Below, piece after piece: positions 1 to 11,000 of a stretch of DNA of 64,000 nucleotides. Below the pieces are notes generated by a model that saw only the letters and a list, made by a program, of their open reading frames with translations, was not told where the DNA came from and ran no database searches. Numbering within the stretch: the stretch's first letter is position 1; each line of letters opens with the position of its first letter. A program made the position numbers and the translations under genes. This stretch comes from Fodinibius salinus (GTDB taxonomy: Bacteria > Bacteroidota > Rhodothermia > Balneolales > Balneolaceae), in assembly GCF_008124865.1 (NCBI RefSeq), contig NZ_VNHY01000001.1, positions 248,001 to 312,000 on the forward strand. The letters are read 5' to 3'.

Positions 1-183
1 AACCCATCTCTTGTAGCCTTTTGCTCAATCCGTGTAGTGAATAAATTATCGTAATTCCTGTAAAATTTTAACATGCCTGTCTGTTACCTAGTTAGGTTGA
101 TTAATATTTAAAAATAGTCCTTCATTCCGTTTAAGCATGATTATCGTTATTTCCTGAACGGCTCCGAAGTTTTTGTAAATAGG

Positions 184-240
184 GGTGACATAACGGTGTC
201 ACATCGGCTAATTATATTATGATTGAACAATAATTAACCG
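184..240 (+). promoter_or_regulatory. Two inverted repeats in the leader of the small unknown gene
   Basis: Two hairpins lie back to back before the ATG at 254. The first pairs GTGACA (185-190) with TGTCAC (197-202). The second pairs CGGcTAATTAT (205-215) with ATAATTAaCCG (230-240), 10 of 11 positions matching. This is seen directly; a role as operator or mRNA leader structure is inferred. The rest of bases 1-253 shows no gene I can support. Confidence 0.35.
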
Positions 241-253
241 ACAAACATCAATT

Positions 254-583
254 ATGAATACTGCAAAGACGTTTTCTCCTCAACAACAGACAAAAAACTT
301 AGAACCTGTCCTTCGTAAAGTATTAAAAGAGGCAAAACAAGAACATCAGGAACTGCAAGAGATGTTTGAACTTATGGGATGGAGTGAATTGCCGGACGCA
401 CTAAAAATAGAAATTAAAGACGATGTTTCGGCTATGGCTGATGAACTTAAAGGGCAGTATTCCAGTTGCGATCCGCATATAGCCCGCCGCCGGGAGCGCG
501 TTGTACATTGGGTGAACAGTTATTTGGATGGAATTTGCTCACTGGAAACGGCTATTGAGGTGCTTCGGGTAAACAAGTTGTAA
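254..583 (+). CDS. Small protein of unknown function (109 aa)
   Basis: I do not recognise this protein. It is soluble, with no signal peptide or membrane segment. It is mostly helical and charged, rich in Glu and Lys at residues 15-70, followed by a basic patch (ARRRERVVHW, about residues 77-86) and a short conserved-looking C-terminal helix. Two cysteines are present, in SSCDPH and DGICSL. It stands alone, about 200 bases before guaB, and is preceded by two inverted repeats that could serve regulation. ATG is the natural start, just after AT-rich sequence. The gene could be real or lineage-specific; coding is supported by the length, a balanced amino-acid composition and the lack of any competing frame. 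Confidence 0.6.
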   Translation: MNTAKTFSPQQQTKNLEPVLRKVLKEAKQEHQELQEMFELMGWSELPDALKIEIKDDVSAMADELKGQYSSCDPHIARRRERVVHWVNSYLDGICSLETAIEVLRVNKL

Positions 584-735
584 TAGTTTTAGTGCTACTT
601 TAGTTGGTATCTGTATATGTTTAAAGTCGTTATTTCAATTTGGCAATAGGTAAGAATGTTGTAGAATAGCAGAAAGGCGTAAGAAAAATAGCCTTATTTT
701 AACAAAATATGCTACATAGTTCGCTTACATTTTTT

Positions 736-743
736 TATCTTTG
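736..743 (+). promoter_or_regulatory. -7 promoter box of guaB (Bacteroidota type)
   Basis: TATCTTTG matches the Bacteroidota primary-sigma -7 consensus TAnnTTTG exactly. It sits 38 bases before the guaB ATG, giving a predicted leader of about 30 bases. No clear -33 TTG is found at 17-23 bases upstream. Confidence 0.55.
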
Positions 744-781
744 CCCAAATCAGAAAAAGAAAACGTGCAGACTTTTTTACC

Positions 782-2257
782 ATGTCAGATTCCTCTCCTT
801 TTGATCGAGTTACGCGCCAAGGCTTAACTTATGATGATGTACTACTTGTACCGGCCCATTCCGAAACTCTTCCCCGTAATGCTAATACAAGTGTACAGCT
901 GACACCTAACTTACAGCTCAATACACCGGTGATGAGTGCAGCAATGGATACGGTCTCGGAATATCGACTAGCTATTGCTTTGGCCCGGGAGGGAGGTATT
1001 GCTATGCTACATAAAAATATGTCTATCGAAGATCAGGCTGACCAAGTGCGTATGGTAAAGCGCAGTGAAAGCGGCATGATTGTAGATCCGGTGACATTGG
1101 ATAAAGATGCAACCGTTCTTAAGGCCCGTGGCCTTATGAAAAAGCATAAAATTGGTGGTATTCCCATTGTTGAAGAGGACAATACGCTTGTCGGGATTGT
1201 TACGAATCGTGACTTGCGTTTTGAGCACTCTGTGGATAAAAAGCTGAGCACTATTATGACGACAGAGAATTTGGTAACGGCACGGGAAGGCACCACTCTT
1301 GATGAAGCTGAGAAAATTCTTCAGGAACATAAAATTGAAAAGCTACCTATCGTAGATGATGGTATGCAGCTGGTGGGACTCATTACCGTTAAGGATATTG
1401 AAAAGAGGAAGAATTTTCCCAATGCCTGCAAAGATGAGATGGGACGTTTGCGTGTTGGAGCTGCGGTGGGTATTACATCAAATACCCTTGATCGAGTTGA
1501 GGCATTGGTTAATTCTGGAGTAGATATTATTACTGTTGATACTGCTCACGGACATTCATCGGGTGTGCTGGATATGATTAAGGATATCCGAAACGAGTAT
1601 CCCGAATTGGATATTATTGCAGGAAATATAGCTACAAAATCTGCTGCAAAAGCGCTGGTTGATGCTGGAGCTGATGTATTGAAAGTAGGGGTAGGACCGG
1701 GATCTATTTGTACCACACGGATAGTGACCGGCGTAGGTGTTCCTCAGCTAAGTGCTGTTATGGAAGTCGCAAATTATACCAAAGAGGCTAATGTGGGGCT
1801 TATTGCTGATGGCGGTATCAAACAAACGGGAGATATACCGAAAGCCATAGCTGGTGGGGCGGATGCAGTAATGATGGGGTCGATGTTTGCGGGTGTTGAT
1901 GAAAGTCCTGGTGAAACTATTATTTACGAGTCACGGAAGTATAAATCGTACCGTGGTATGGGCAGTTTAAGTGCCATGGAGCAGGGGTCCAAAGATCGTT
2001 ATTTTCAAGATGTGGAAGATAATATTAATAAACTTGTTCCCGAAGGTATCGAGGGACGTGTACCCTACAAAGGATATCTCAGTGAAGTTGTTCACCAAAT
2101 GACGGGCGGACTTCGAGCTGCTATGGGATATGTTGGTGCCAAAAATATCGGAGACCTTCAACAAGCAGAATTTGTTCAAATTTCACCGGCTGCCTATCAG
2201 GAAAGTCATCCACATTCGGTAGAAATTACTAAAGAGGCTCCCAACTATTCGGTATAG
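782..2257 (+). CDS. guaB: Inosine-5'-monophosphate dehydrogenase
   Basis: Oxidises IMP to XMP with NAD+, the committed step of guanine nucleotide synthesis, in the cytosol. At 491 residues it is the normal family length. The TIM barrel is interrupted by two CBS domains (about residues 95-150 and 155-210). The catalytic loop GSICTTR carries Cys310, and the flap motif [10 protein letters not shown] follows later. The N-terminal [14 protein letters not shown] is typical of bacterial IMPDH. It is transcribed from its own -7 box (736-743) and converges on lptG with only 9 bases between the stops. Nothing suggests degradation, and the identification is secure. Confidence 0.98.
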   Translation: MSDSSPFDRVTRQGLTYDDVLLVPAHSETLPRNANTSVQLTPNLQLNTPVMSAAMDTVSEYRLAIALAREGGIAMLHKNMSIEDQADQVRMVKRSESGMIVDPVTLDKDATVLKARGLMKKHKIGGIPIVEEDNTLVGIVTNRDLRFEHSVDKKLSTIMTTENLVTAREGTTLDEAEKILQEHKIEKLPIVDDGMQLVGLITVKDIEKRKNFPNACKDEMGRLRVGAAVGITSNTLDRVEALVNSGVDIITVDTAHGHSSGVLDMIKDIRNEYPELDIIAGNIATKSAAKALVDAGADVLKVGVGPGSICTTRIVTGVGVPQLSAVMEVANYTKEANVGLIADGGIKQTGDIPKAIAGGADAVMMGSMFAGVDESPGETIIYESRKYKSYRGMGSLSAMEQGSKDRYFQDVEDNINKLVPEGIEGRVPYKGYLSEVVHQMTGGLRAAMGYVGAKNIGDLQQAEFVQISPAAYQESHPHSVEITKEAPNYSV

Positions 2258-2266
2258 TTAAGGGTA

Positions 2267-3349
2267 TTATTTTCGAGTATTAATCAAGATGCCCAATCCA
2301 ACTAACAGAAAAAATAAATGTGGGATAAGAGCAGCCAGAAGTGGGGGTATTTCGCCCTTTCCGCCAAATGGCTCAATGACTTTCATTAATACAAGATATA
2401 AAAAGCTAACTGCAAGCCCGGCCGCGATGTAGAATCCCTTTCCACCTTCTCGCCGCACAGATGCCAGCGCAAATCCCACAATAGTTACTACAATAATAGA
2501 AAATGGATAGGCATAGCGGCTGTAAAGCTGCACTTTTGGAAGCTCAATATTTCCCGCACCGCTGCGTTCGATGGACTGGATATAATTTTCTGCTTCGGGA
2601 TAGGTGAGCTGATAAATATCTGATGTTTTTCGGGCTAAGTCTCGAGGATAAATGTTAAGTGTAGTGTCCATAGAATCGATATGGGTATAGTCATATCCCA
2701 ACTCAGTAAATTCACGCTTATCGATATCTTCGAACTTCCAATGGCTACTGTCAGGCTGCCAGATCATCCGTTGAACATGGAACATTTCACTAACGCTGTC
2801 TCCTTTAAAGTTAGTAATATCTACACGGTAACCGATCTGTTCTTTGTTATTAAAATAGTTAATTTTGAAAATAGAATTTTCTGATTCCTGTCTGAAAATT
2901 TTATTATTGTCTACGTTATCCGATTTGCCCTGCAGATACTTTGCTTCAAAGGCGATACGCTTTTCATTGGCATCGGGGATGACGAATCCGTCGAGATAAC
3001 TGATAGACATCGACATAACAGTGGCAAAGATCAAATAGGGTACAAATAGCCGATAAAGACTTATACCCGCTGCTTTTAGGGCCGTAATTTCAAGACGTTC
3101 GGACATTTGACCCGTAAGGTAAAGACATGCTACAAAGGCAGCTACGGGAATGATAAGCCGGATCATCTCGGGAATATAGTTCAAGTAATATGTGCCGAAA
3201 ATTTGAATAAATGTGGCTCCTTTATCCGTAAAATCTTCGCTGTTTTCTGAAAAATCGATAACGATAAAGATGAAGACCAGCACCAGCATCACAAACAGTG
3301 TGATTGTTAGCAATCGAAAGAAAATATATCGGTCTATTTTTTTAGTCAC
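2267..3349 (-). CDS. lptG: LptG-type YjgP/YjgQ permease of LPS export
   Basis: Membrane subunit of the LptB2FG ABC transporter, which extracts lipopolysaccharide from the inner membrane. The 360 residues show three N-terminal membrane helices (about 12-32, 47-75, 98-118), a periplasmic beta-rich domain of about 160 residues, and three C-terminal helices (about 280-355), as expected for the YjgP/YjgQ family. The motif MSERLEITALKAAGIS after helix 2 is the coupling region that contacts LptB. Its start overlaps the end of the upstream lptF gene by 8 bases, so the two are co-transcribed. Assignment as G rather than F rests on length and order, and could be swapped. LptB is not in this window. Confidence 0.88.
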   Translation of the reverse strand: MTKKIDRYIFFRLLTITLFVMLVLVFIFIVIDFSENSEDFTDKGATFIQIFGTYYLNYIPEMIRLIIPVAAFVACLYLTGQMSERLEITALKAAGISLYRLFVPYLIFATVMSMSISYLDGFVIPDANEKRIAFEAKYLQGKSDNVDNNKIFRQESENSIFKINYFNNKEQIGYRVDITNFKGDSVSEMFHVQRMIWQPDSSHWKFEDIDKREFTELGYDYTHIDSMDTTLNIYPRDLARKTSDIYQLTYPEAENYIQSIERSGAGNIELPKVQLYSRYAYPFSIIVVTIVGFALASVRREGGKGFYIAAGLAVSFLYLVLMKVIEPFGGKGEIPPLLAALIPHLFFLLVGLGILINTRK

Positions 3350-4769
3350 GGTTTTTCCAGAAATTTGAAATTTTAAACGAGCTGCAAATGCGAATAGTAA
3401 GGTACGTACCTATAAGTCCCAGTACAATGTTGGAAAGCCACATGCCGGTAAAGGGCGTAATAAAAAGCCGATCGGCAAGTTTTTCTCCCTGGATGATAGA
3501 AATCCAGTAGATAGTTAAAAATACGGTGCCGATGAGTGCAGCATATCCTAGATTTCCTTTTCGGGTGTACATACCGATGGGGGCTCCCAACAAGACAAAA
3601 ACGATACACGCAAAGGGAATGGAAAACTTTTTATGAATCTCAACGAGATATCGCGCAATTTTCTCGATACGCCAATCTGTGTTAGTGATTAGCTCGTTTA
3701 GTGAGGTTCTGTAAGTTCTTAAACTTGATAATGTAATAGACTTAATCCGTTCTTGTTTCGTCTTTGACGTTAGATGTTTCAATCCAACCCAATCGGTTTT
3801 GACAGGAGGTTGAATCTCTTGCTCGTTCCGATACTCAAGTTCTCGTTTAAATACTTTAGAGGTGTCTGAAGTAATTGAGAAACTGTGCTTGGTATAAAGT
3901 TTTTGTTTTTTTTCTTTAATCTGTTGATCCAGCGAATCAACCAGGCTGGCCATAGCCTGTATATTCATAGTACGGTCATTTCGCGAACGATCTTGCGGAT
4001 TGGAACGAGAAAAAGCTAGTTCTGAAAGATCAAAGCTAATGCGGTATCGGTCAAATGATGTTGTTTCATAGACATCCACCTGTTGCCGACCTTTATTCCG
4101 TTCTAACTTCCTGAGGATTGAGCCGTTCTCAAGAAAAAGAGTGAGAGTTTGCCCGTTTTCCTTACTGCTGAGTGCTCCTTTCTGGGCTTTGATAAGTGCC
4201 TTATTCTTGTTTTTGGTAGGATCTTGGAAAATGGTGACATCATGCAAAGAGTCAGATTCGTTGGTAATGCGGTCTACCAGAAAGGTATAATTATCAATAC
4301 CGTCGTAAAATTCATCTTCTTTGAGATCAAAGCCAGGTTTTTTTAGTCGAATATCGATAAATAGTGATCGTGCTCGTTGATTAGCATCGGGCAAAACATC
4401 ATTCGAAAACCATACCAAAAAAATTGTTAGCAAGATGCCCGATGTTAGTACTGGACTTATAACATGAAAGGGATTAACACCGGCAGCACGGATAGCGGTA
4501 AGTTCGTTGAGTTCCGTAAATTTCCCATACGCCATCAGGCAGGCTACTAGTACGGCCATGGGCATGGCCAAAACTACCATAGAGGCTAAGTTGGTGACGA
4601 TAAGTTCAATAATGACGCCCAGCGGTAATCCTTTACCTACCAACAGGTCGATATAAAGGATCAGAAACTGCATAAGCAGTAAAAACATGAGGGTGAAGAA
4701 GCAAAATATGAAGGGGCCCACATGCCTTCGCAGTATATCAAGTTGTAATTTATTGGGTAATAGATTCAT
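3342..4769 (-). CDS. lptF: LptF-type YjgP/YjgQ permease of LPS export
   Basis: Partner permease of the lipopolysaccharide export ABC transporter in the inner membrane. The 475 residues have the same layout as the neighbour: membrane helices at about 15-40, 50-75 and 105-125, the coupling motif FTELNELTAIRAAGVN, a long periplasmic domain, and three C-terminal helices. The periplasmic part is about 110 residues longer than in the E. coli protein and includes a charged, coiled-coil-like stretch near residues 265-300 (SLDQQIKEKKQKLY). From memory, longer forms are usual in Bacteroidota. It is first gene of the lptF-lptG unit, has a well-formed promoter at 4794-4824, and is divergent from sprA. 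Confidence 0.87.
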   Translation of the reverse strand: MNLLPNKLQLDILRRHVGPFIFCFFTLMFLLLMQFLILYIDLLVGKGLPLGVIIELIVTNLASMVVLAMPMAVLVACLMAYGKFTELNELTAIRAAGVNPFHVISPVLTSGILLTIFLVWFSNDVLPDANQRARSLFIDIRLKKPGFDLKEDEFYDGIDNYTFLVDRITNESDSLHDVTIFQDPTKNKNKALIKAQKGALSSKENGQTLTLFLENGSILRKLERNKGRQQVDVYETTSFDRYRISFDLSELAFSRSNPQDRSRNDRTMNIQAMASLVDSLDQQIKEKKQKLYTKHSFSITSDTSKVFKRELEYRNEQEIQPPVKTDWVGLKHLTSKTKQERIKSITLSSLRTYRTSLNELITNTDWRIEKIARYLVEIHKKFSIPFACIVFVLLGAPIGMYTRKGNLGYAALIGTVFLTIYWISIIQGEKLADRLFITPFTGMWLSNIVLGLIGTYLTIRICSSFKISNFWKNRD

Positions 4770-4793
4770 TATCTGAAACTTTTTGAAAGAACC

Positions 4794-4824
4794 TAAAATT
4801 AGGTCTATACTGCTAGATTACAAA
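4794..4824 (-). promoter_or_regulatory. Promoter of lptF-lptG (Bacteroidota -33/-7)
   Basis: On the minus strand TTTG (4824-4821) is followed by a 19-base spacer and TAATTTTA (4801-4794). This fits the Bacteroidota layout TTTG-N19-TAnnTTTG with one mismatch in the last base. It predicts a transcript start near 4788 and a leader of roughly 20 bases before the lptF ATG at 4769. Confidence 0.55.
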
Positions 4825-5007
4825 ATGGCATTATATTATGACTACAAGTCAAGAGTTTATACTTTTAAGAAAAGAAATTATCTGTTATAATTCTCCGAAC
4901 TGCCTCTGGGGTTTCACAAATCATAATTAAAAAGAACTGTCTATAGGATAAAGCTACCAGCAATTTATTGATGTTTTCAACATGTAAATTATTCTACAAC
5001 AGTTTTC

Positions 5008-8000
5008 GTGCAACTCAGAGTTTATACTTTAATTTTAGGTTTCATATTATGTTTGATGGGCGTTGGGGGTCTATCTGTGGGGGTGGTACAGGCCCAGGAC
5101 ACGACGGATATTGCTTTTCCTACTGCTACTGATTCGCTGCCCAGGCTTGAGCGCCCATCTACGATATCTTATCCCTACCCAATTAATCTGCCCAAGTTAT
5201 TTTATATTCGTCTTTCTGAAGAGCAAACGATCGTAGAGCGTGATTCCACCGGACAGTATATAAGTTATCGTTTACTGTTTGGGCTGCCGGTAGCCCAGCC
5301 GTATGTAATGGACTTCAAAGAGTATAAGAATCGAAGCCGAAGTAATGCTCTCCAGGACAACTGGGATCAACTTATTCGGGAACAGCAAACCTCGGAAACT
5401 GACCGAACGGGTTTGCTCGATTTTAAACTGGATTTACCGGCCGCCGAAGAATCTGCCTTTTCTACTATATTTGGCAAGCCCGAGGTAAACCTGAGCATTA
5501 ACGGTACAGCTAATATGAATGTGGGGGCAACGATACAAAAGACTGAGAATACCGAAATTCCTGAGGACCAGCGTACACAGGTAGATCCTACCTTTGAGCA
5601 AAGTTTAAAGTTAAATATACAAGGGACAATCGGTGATAAGTTGTCGATACAAACCGATTGGGATACTGAGCGTGATTTCGACTTTATGAATCGCCTGAAT
5701 ATTGTGTATGACGGTTATGACGATGAAATCCTGCAACGTCTGGAATTGGGTAACGTATCAATGCAAACAGGCAATTCACTGGTTAGGGGTGGGAGTGCAC
5801 TTTTTGGAGTAAAATCAGTAGCTCAAATAGGTTCGCTGGAGCTAACATCGGTGCTTTCGCAACAGGAGGGAGAAGGGAAGACGGAAACTATTACCGGCGG
5901 TGCACAGGAGAAAAATATTTCAATTCGTCCCGGTGATTATGAATCAGACCGTCACTTCTTTCTTGACTTTTTTACACGCCAGCAATTTGAGGAAAATGTA
6001 TCTGATCCTCAGCAAACAGGTCAGGCCCTGCAGCTTACAGAAGTGAATGTTTGGGCACTTCGGGAATCATCCCAATCGGTAGAAGGAGAGCGCCAGGCTA
6101 TTGCACTTGGTGGGCTGGGAGTTTCTCAAAATCCCGATAGTACCTACAATAGGCCCAACGAGAACAATGACAACATTAGTGAGCCTGTACTCGATCAGTT
6201 TCGGGACCCTTCGCTGGGAGCTTCGGCTTCAGACTTTGGCGTAAATCCGTCACAGTTTGTAGAAGGATATTTTGTGCCTTTGCAAGAAGGTGTTGATTAT
6301 TCCCTACGCCCCAATTTGGGATATATTTCCCTGAAAAGGAATCTTGGTTCTCGGCAGGCATTAGCCATATCGTTCAAATATCGCAATCCCCAGACTGGTC
6401 AGTCAATTAGTGTAGGTGATGTGAGCCCGGGAGGTGGTAACCGAATTTATTTAAAGCTAATTCGCCCGCAGACGGTTACGACAAGTAATCAATTGTGGGA
6501 TCTTATGATGAAAAATGTCTATTCCATGGGCGTTTCCAATATCACGCAGGATGGACTGGAATTTGATATCAAGTATACTGAGCAAAACGTGCCCAGCAGT
6601 TCGTTGCCCGGTCGTAATACCGTCTTGCTGCAGGATTTGGGACTCGATCGTGTAGACCAGCAGGGTTCGTTAAGCCCCGATAATAATCTCGATTTTAGTA
6701 CGACGGTATTAAACCCCGCCGCGGGACTCATAGTATTTCCGTATTTACAACCGTTTGGAGACCGGATTGAAGAACTGCTAGCCCAGGCTGGGGCGGGCAG
6801 TGAAGAAATTTTTTCACTTTCGTTTACAGAACTATATAACGAGAAAAAGGTAAATGCTAACCAAGAGTCAAAAAACAACTTTTACTTAATGGAGGGGACC
6901 TCCAAAGGCAGTGTCTCATCAAGCTATTCGCTAGGGTACTCACTAGTAGAGGGATCAGTCACGGTGCTGGCGAATGGACGCGAGCTACAAGAGGGTACCG
7001 ATTATGCTGTTGATTATTCTATTGGTAGCATTACGATTCTAAATGATCAGTATTTGAAGAAGGGGCAAGAGATAAAAATTGAGTACGAAAACAATCAGCT
7101 TACTCAAATTGGGCAAAAGAGTTTTACAGGGGTACGAGCTGAGTATCAGTTCAGTGATAATATTACCTTGGGCAGTACTTATTTTCGACTCAAAGAGAAG
7201 CCGCTGCAAGATAAAATCCGAATCGGCGATGAACCCATCAATAATTCTGTAATTGGTTTTGATGCTAATGCCCAATTCGATACGCCGTGGCTTACACGCT
7301 TGGTTGATAAAGTTCCGCTGCTTCAGACAAAGGCACGGTCGAGTATGTCATTTAGCGGTGAATTTGCTCGGCTAAAGCCTGGAATTTCGCAGACAGGTGC
7401 AGTAGAAGATGCAATTGAACAAAATCGCTTGTTTGAAGATGAAGAAAATGGACTTTCATTTATTGATGATTTTGAAGGATCCGACATTGGATTAAGCTTT
7501 CTAAGTCCATCACGATGGTCTTTGGCTGCTGCGCCTGCGGCCGTTCCCGGCTATGCCCCTGATGCCATGTATTTTGATGATAACCCGCCTCAAAATCCAA
7601 TGACAAGTATTGCTGATAAAGCAGCAAGGTCGGACTTACGCAGTCAATTTGCGTGGTATACCATCCCACAAAATATTGATCAGATTTTGGGAGGCGTAGA
7701 ATTTACTCCCGAATCAGAGCCGGTGCAGGTAACAGAGGTATTTCCGAATCGTGATGTTCTTACAGAAGAAAACTTTATTAACACACTGGATGTCCATTAC
7801 AACCCTACTGAGCGTGGCCCCTACAACTATAATAACAATTTGCGAACACTACTTGAGGATGAACCGGAACGTACCTGGGGCGGAATGACGACAACGCTTC
7901 CTTCTGGACAAGAAGATTTAACTCAAAATAACATCGAGTTTTTAGAATTTTGGGTGCAGTCGGTACTGCCGGGAGGAAAGGTCCCTACAGCAAAGGATCT

Positions 8001-11000
8001 GCAAGACTATGACGGTAAAATTTATATTGATGTGGGAGTTGTTTCGGAAGATGTGGTACCAAATTTTAAGACGAATACCGAGGATGGATTAGTCCGCAGA
8101 CCTGATGACCTCCAACGGGATAATATTGGCGTGGATTCACGGTCTTATTTGCCCATACCACCACCGGCACCCGAAGGGCAATTTTCTAATGAGACACAGT
8201 TACAGGCTGATGTAGGACTTGACGGAGCACCCAATACCAATGGTATTGATAATAAAAACGAGCAAAACTTATTCTCCGATTTCATTAATGTGATCAAGTC
8301 CCAGTACGGCAACGCCAGTACTATGGCCAGTGATGTACAGAATGATCCCTCGAATGATGACTATACGTATTATGGGGAAAGTGAAGTTGAGGGACGCCCT
8401 TTACACCAGCGCTTCCATCGTATGTACGGCTATCATGAAGGTAACTCTCCGTCAAACAGCGGCGAAAAGCGAGCAGTAACGAATGAACCGGATACCGAGG
8501 GATTAATTACGCAATCCATTGTAGAACAAAATAATGCTTACTTTCAATATGAGATTGACTGGAACCCTGCCAACCTAGATAACATAAATCCGGGCAGTGA
8601 CAGTACGTTTGTTGTTGATATGGTGGATAGCCCCAACCAGGAGGATCGGTGGTTTCAGGTACGCGTACCACTAAAAGAATGGGCACGGAAAGTCGGAGGA
8701 ATCGAAAATTTTCAAAATATTTCGTATATCCGTGTGTGGTTATCGGGTTATGAAAAGCCTTTCACACTTCGTTTTGCAACTTTTGAACTCGTGGGCAGTC
8801 AATGGCGACCGGCAGAAAACGTAGATAAAGAACAGGGCACAATGCAGGGTGAATTTAATATCTCATCTGTCAATATAGAGGAAAACAGCCAGCGACAGCC
8901 CATCCCATACCGCAAACCGGAAGGTGCCGTACGTGCCACTGATCGAGGGCGACAGCGCCAGACTGTACAAAATGAGCAGTCTATTGTAATGAACCTGCAA
9001 AATTTAGCTGGGGGAGAGTTGAAAATGATGAAGCGTGTTTATCCCGGTGGATTAAATATGATCAATTATTCGAATGTACGAATGTTCGTACACGGTGAGG
9101 GGTATGATAATCGGAGTGATGCCGAGCTGGTTATGCGTTTCGGTACGGATCTTACAAATAATTACTATGAATACCGCCAGCCTATTACACCTACCGACGA
9201 AAAATTCCCGTTCAGTAATAAATTGACCAGCGAATTAGATGATCCAACCCGCCTCACCGAAGCCGAGGAGGTGTGGTTATATGACGAAAACAGTATGAAT
9301 ATTCTGCTTCGGGCTTTTAACGAGCTTAAACAGCTACGCGATCAGCAGGGGGGAGATCCAAGTACAAAATTTGAGCGCAGTGATCTCCTGGAAAATGCAC
9401 CGTCCGGTACCCGTATTGCCGTAAAAGGGAATCCCTCGCTGGACAGAGTTGGGGAGATTGGAATGGGAATTCATAATCCGTTTGATCCCCAGAATCCTTC
9501 GGAAGGGGGTGTTTCATCATTAAGCGGCCAGTTTTGGTTTAATGAACTACGAGTGTCGGGCTATGATAATCAATCAGGATGGGCTGCTACGGCGAAAGGT
9601 AATATCGAATTTGCTGACTTTGCCTCTGTTAGTGCAAATGTTAACCGTGAGACGGATGGTTTTGGTTCCCTTGATTCTGGATTGGGACAACGCCGAATGT
9701 CTGATCTTTTTGCTTATGATGTGAATACTACGCTGAATCTACACAAATTTATTCCCGAACGGTATGGATGGAATATCCCTGTTACATTATCGACGCGTCA
9801 GTCCTCCTCAACGCCGCGATATTTGCCCAATCAGGGTGATGTGCGACTGTCGGAATTTAAGAGTGCTGTCCATGCGCGGGATGATATTGATGAGGAACAG
9901 AAAGACCAAATTATTGACCAGCGGATTAGGCAAAGTCAGACTGTGAGTGAGAGTTATTCTATTAATGTTTCGAATGTATCAAAGTCGGGCTCCAATTCTA
10001 CATTGGCACAATATACGTTAGATAAAACAACCCTTAACTATGTATATAATACGACCGAGCGTCGTAATCCCGAATATTCTATGCAGGATAACTGGAATTA
10101 CAGCGGGTCACTGCGATACGATGTTAATTTCCAGAATACGCTGTTGTTTCGCCCTTTAGGGTTTTTAGGTAATATTCCAATTTTACACCCACTGGCAGGA
10201 CTTCAACTTGGGTATACCCCGGCATCCATCAACGCATCGGTGGGTATAGACCGGGAGTATGACGAGCGGTTGCGTCGATTTACAGCCGGAGAGGAAGCTA
10301 CGCTACAGCAATCACATAGTTTTACCTATAATACCGAGTTTGGCTTTGGTTATAATTTAACCCCATCCATTAAAACTACCTTTCGCAGTCGTTCCGTTTT
10401 TGACCTTTCTCAAGCAGGAGTCACCGGTGATACGCCCGGCAATCCAATGGCCGACAGTACCGAGTTTAGAGTACAACCTTCATTTGATGTGCTCAGAGAT
10501 GTAGCTTTTGATACGGTTTCTGCCCGCCGCAGTAATTATCAGGAAGCCTATACCGCGAGTTGGCAGCCCCGTCTTAATACGATTGATGCCGTTAGCTGGG
10601 TCAATTATTCGGCTAACTACAGCGGTGGATACCAGTGGCGTAACAGTCCGCGGGGATCGCAGCTGGGGGCAACAGTTTCAAATAATTTTAGTTTAAATCA
10701 GACACTTGATTTTGATCTCCGCAGTTTGTTAAACCGGATGGATTGGTATAGCAACTTACAAAATGAAGAAACTGACTCACGCCCTTCATCCGCTCCACAG
10801 GATACAACGTCGGGCTATTCCGAAGAGCAGCTGGGAGAAGATTTGGCCAATATAGGCAAGAAAAGTTTAGCTGCTATATTGAGTCTGCAATCTCTGGATG
10901 TGTCTTTCAATATTTCCAAAAGTGCATTACAGAACGGTTATTCCGGTGGTTCTACTTTATTTGATATGTTTAATTCAAGCCCCGGTGATTTTTCTCCCCC

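Noticed and set aside
4846-5030. Near-identical AGAGTTTATACTTT stretches upstream of and at the start of sprA
   Set aside because: Only two short AT-rich copies, one of them coding for the SprA signal peptide; most likely chance.
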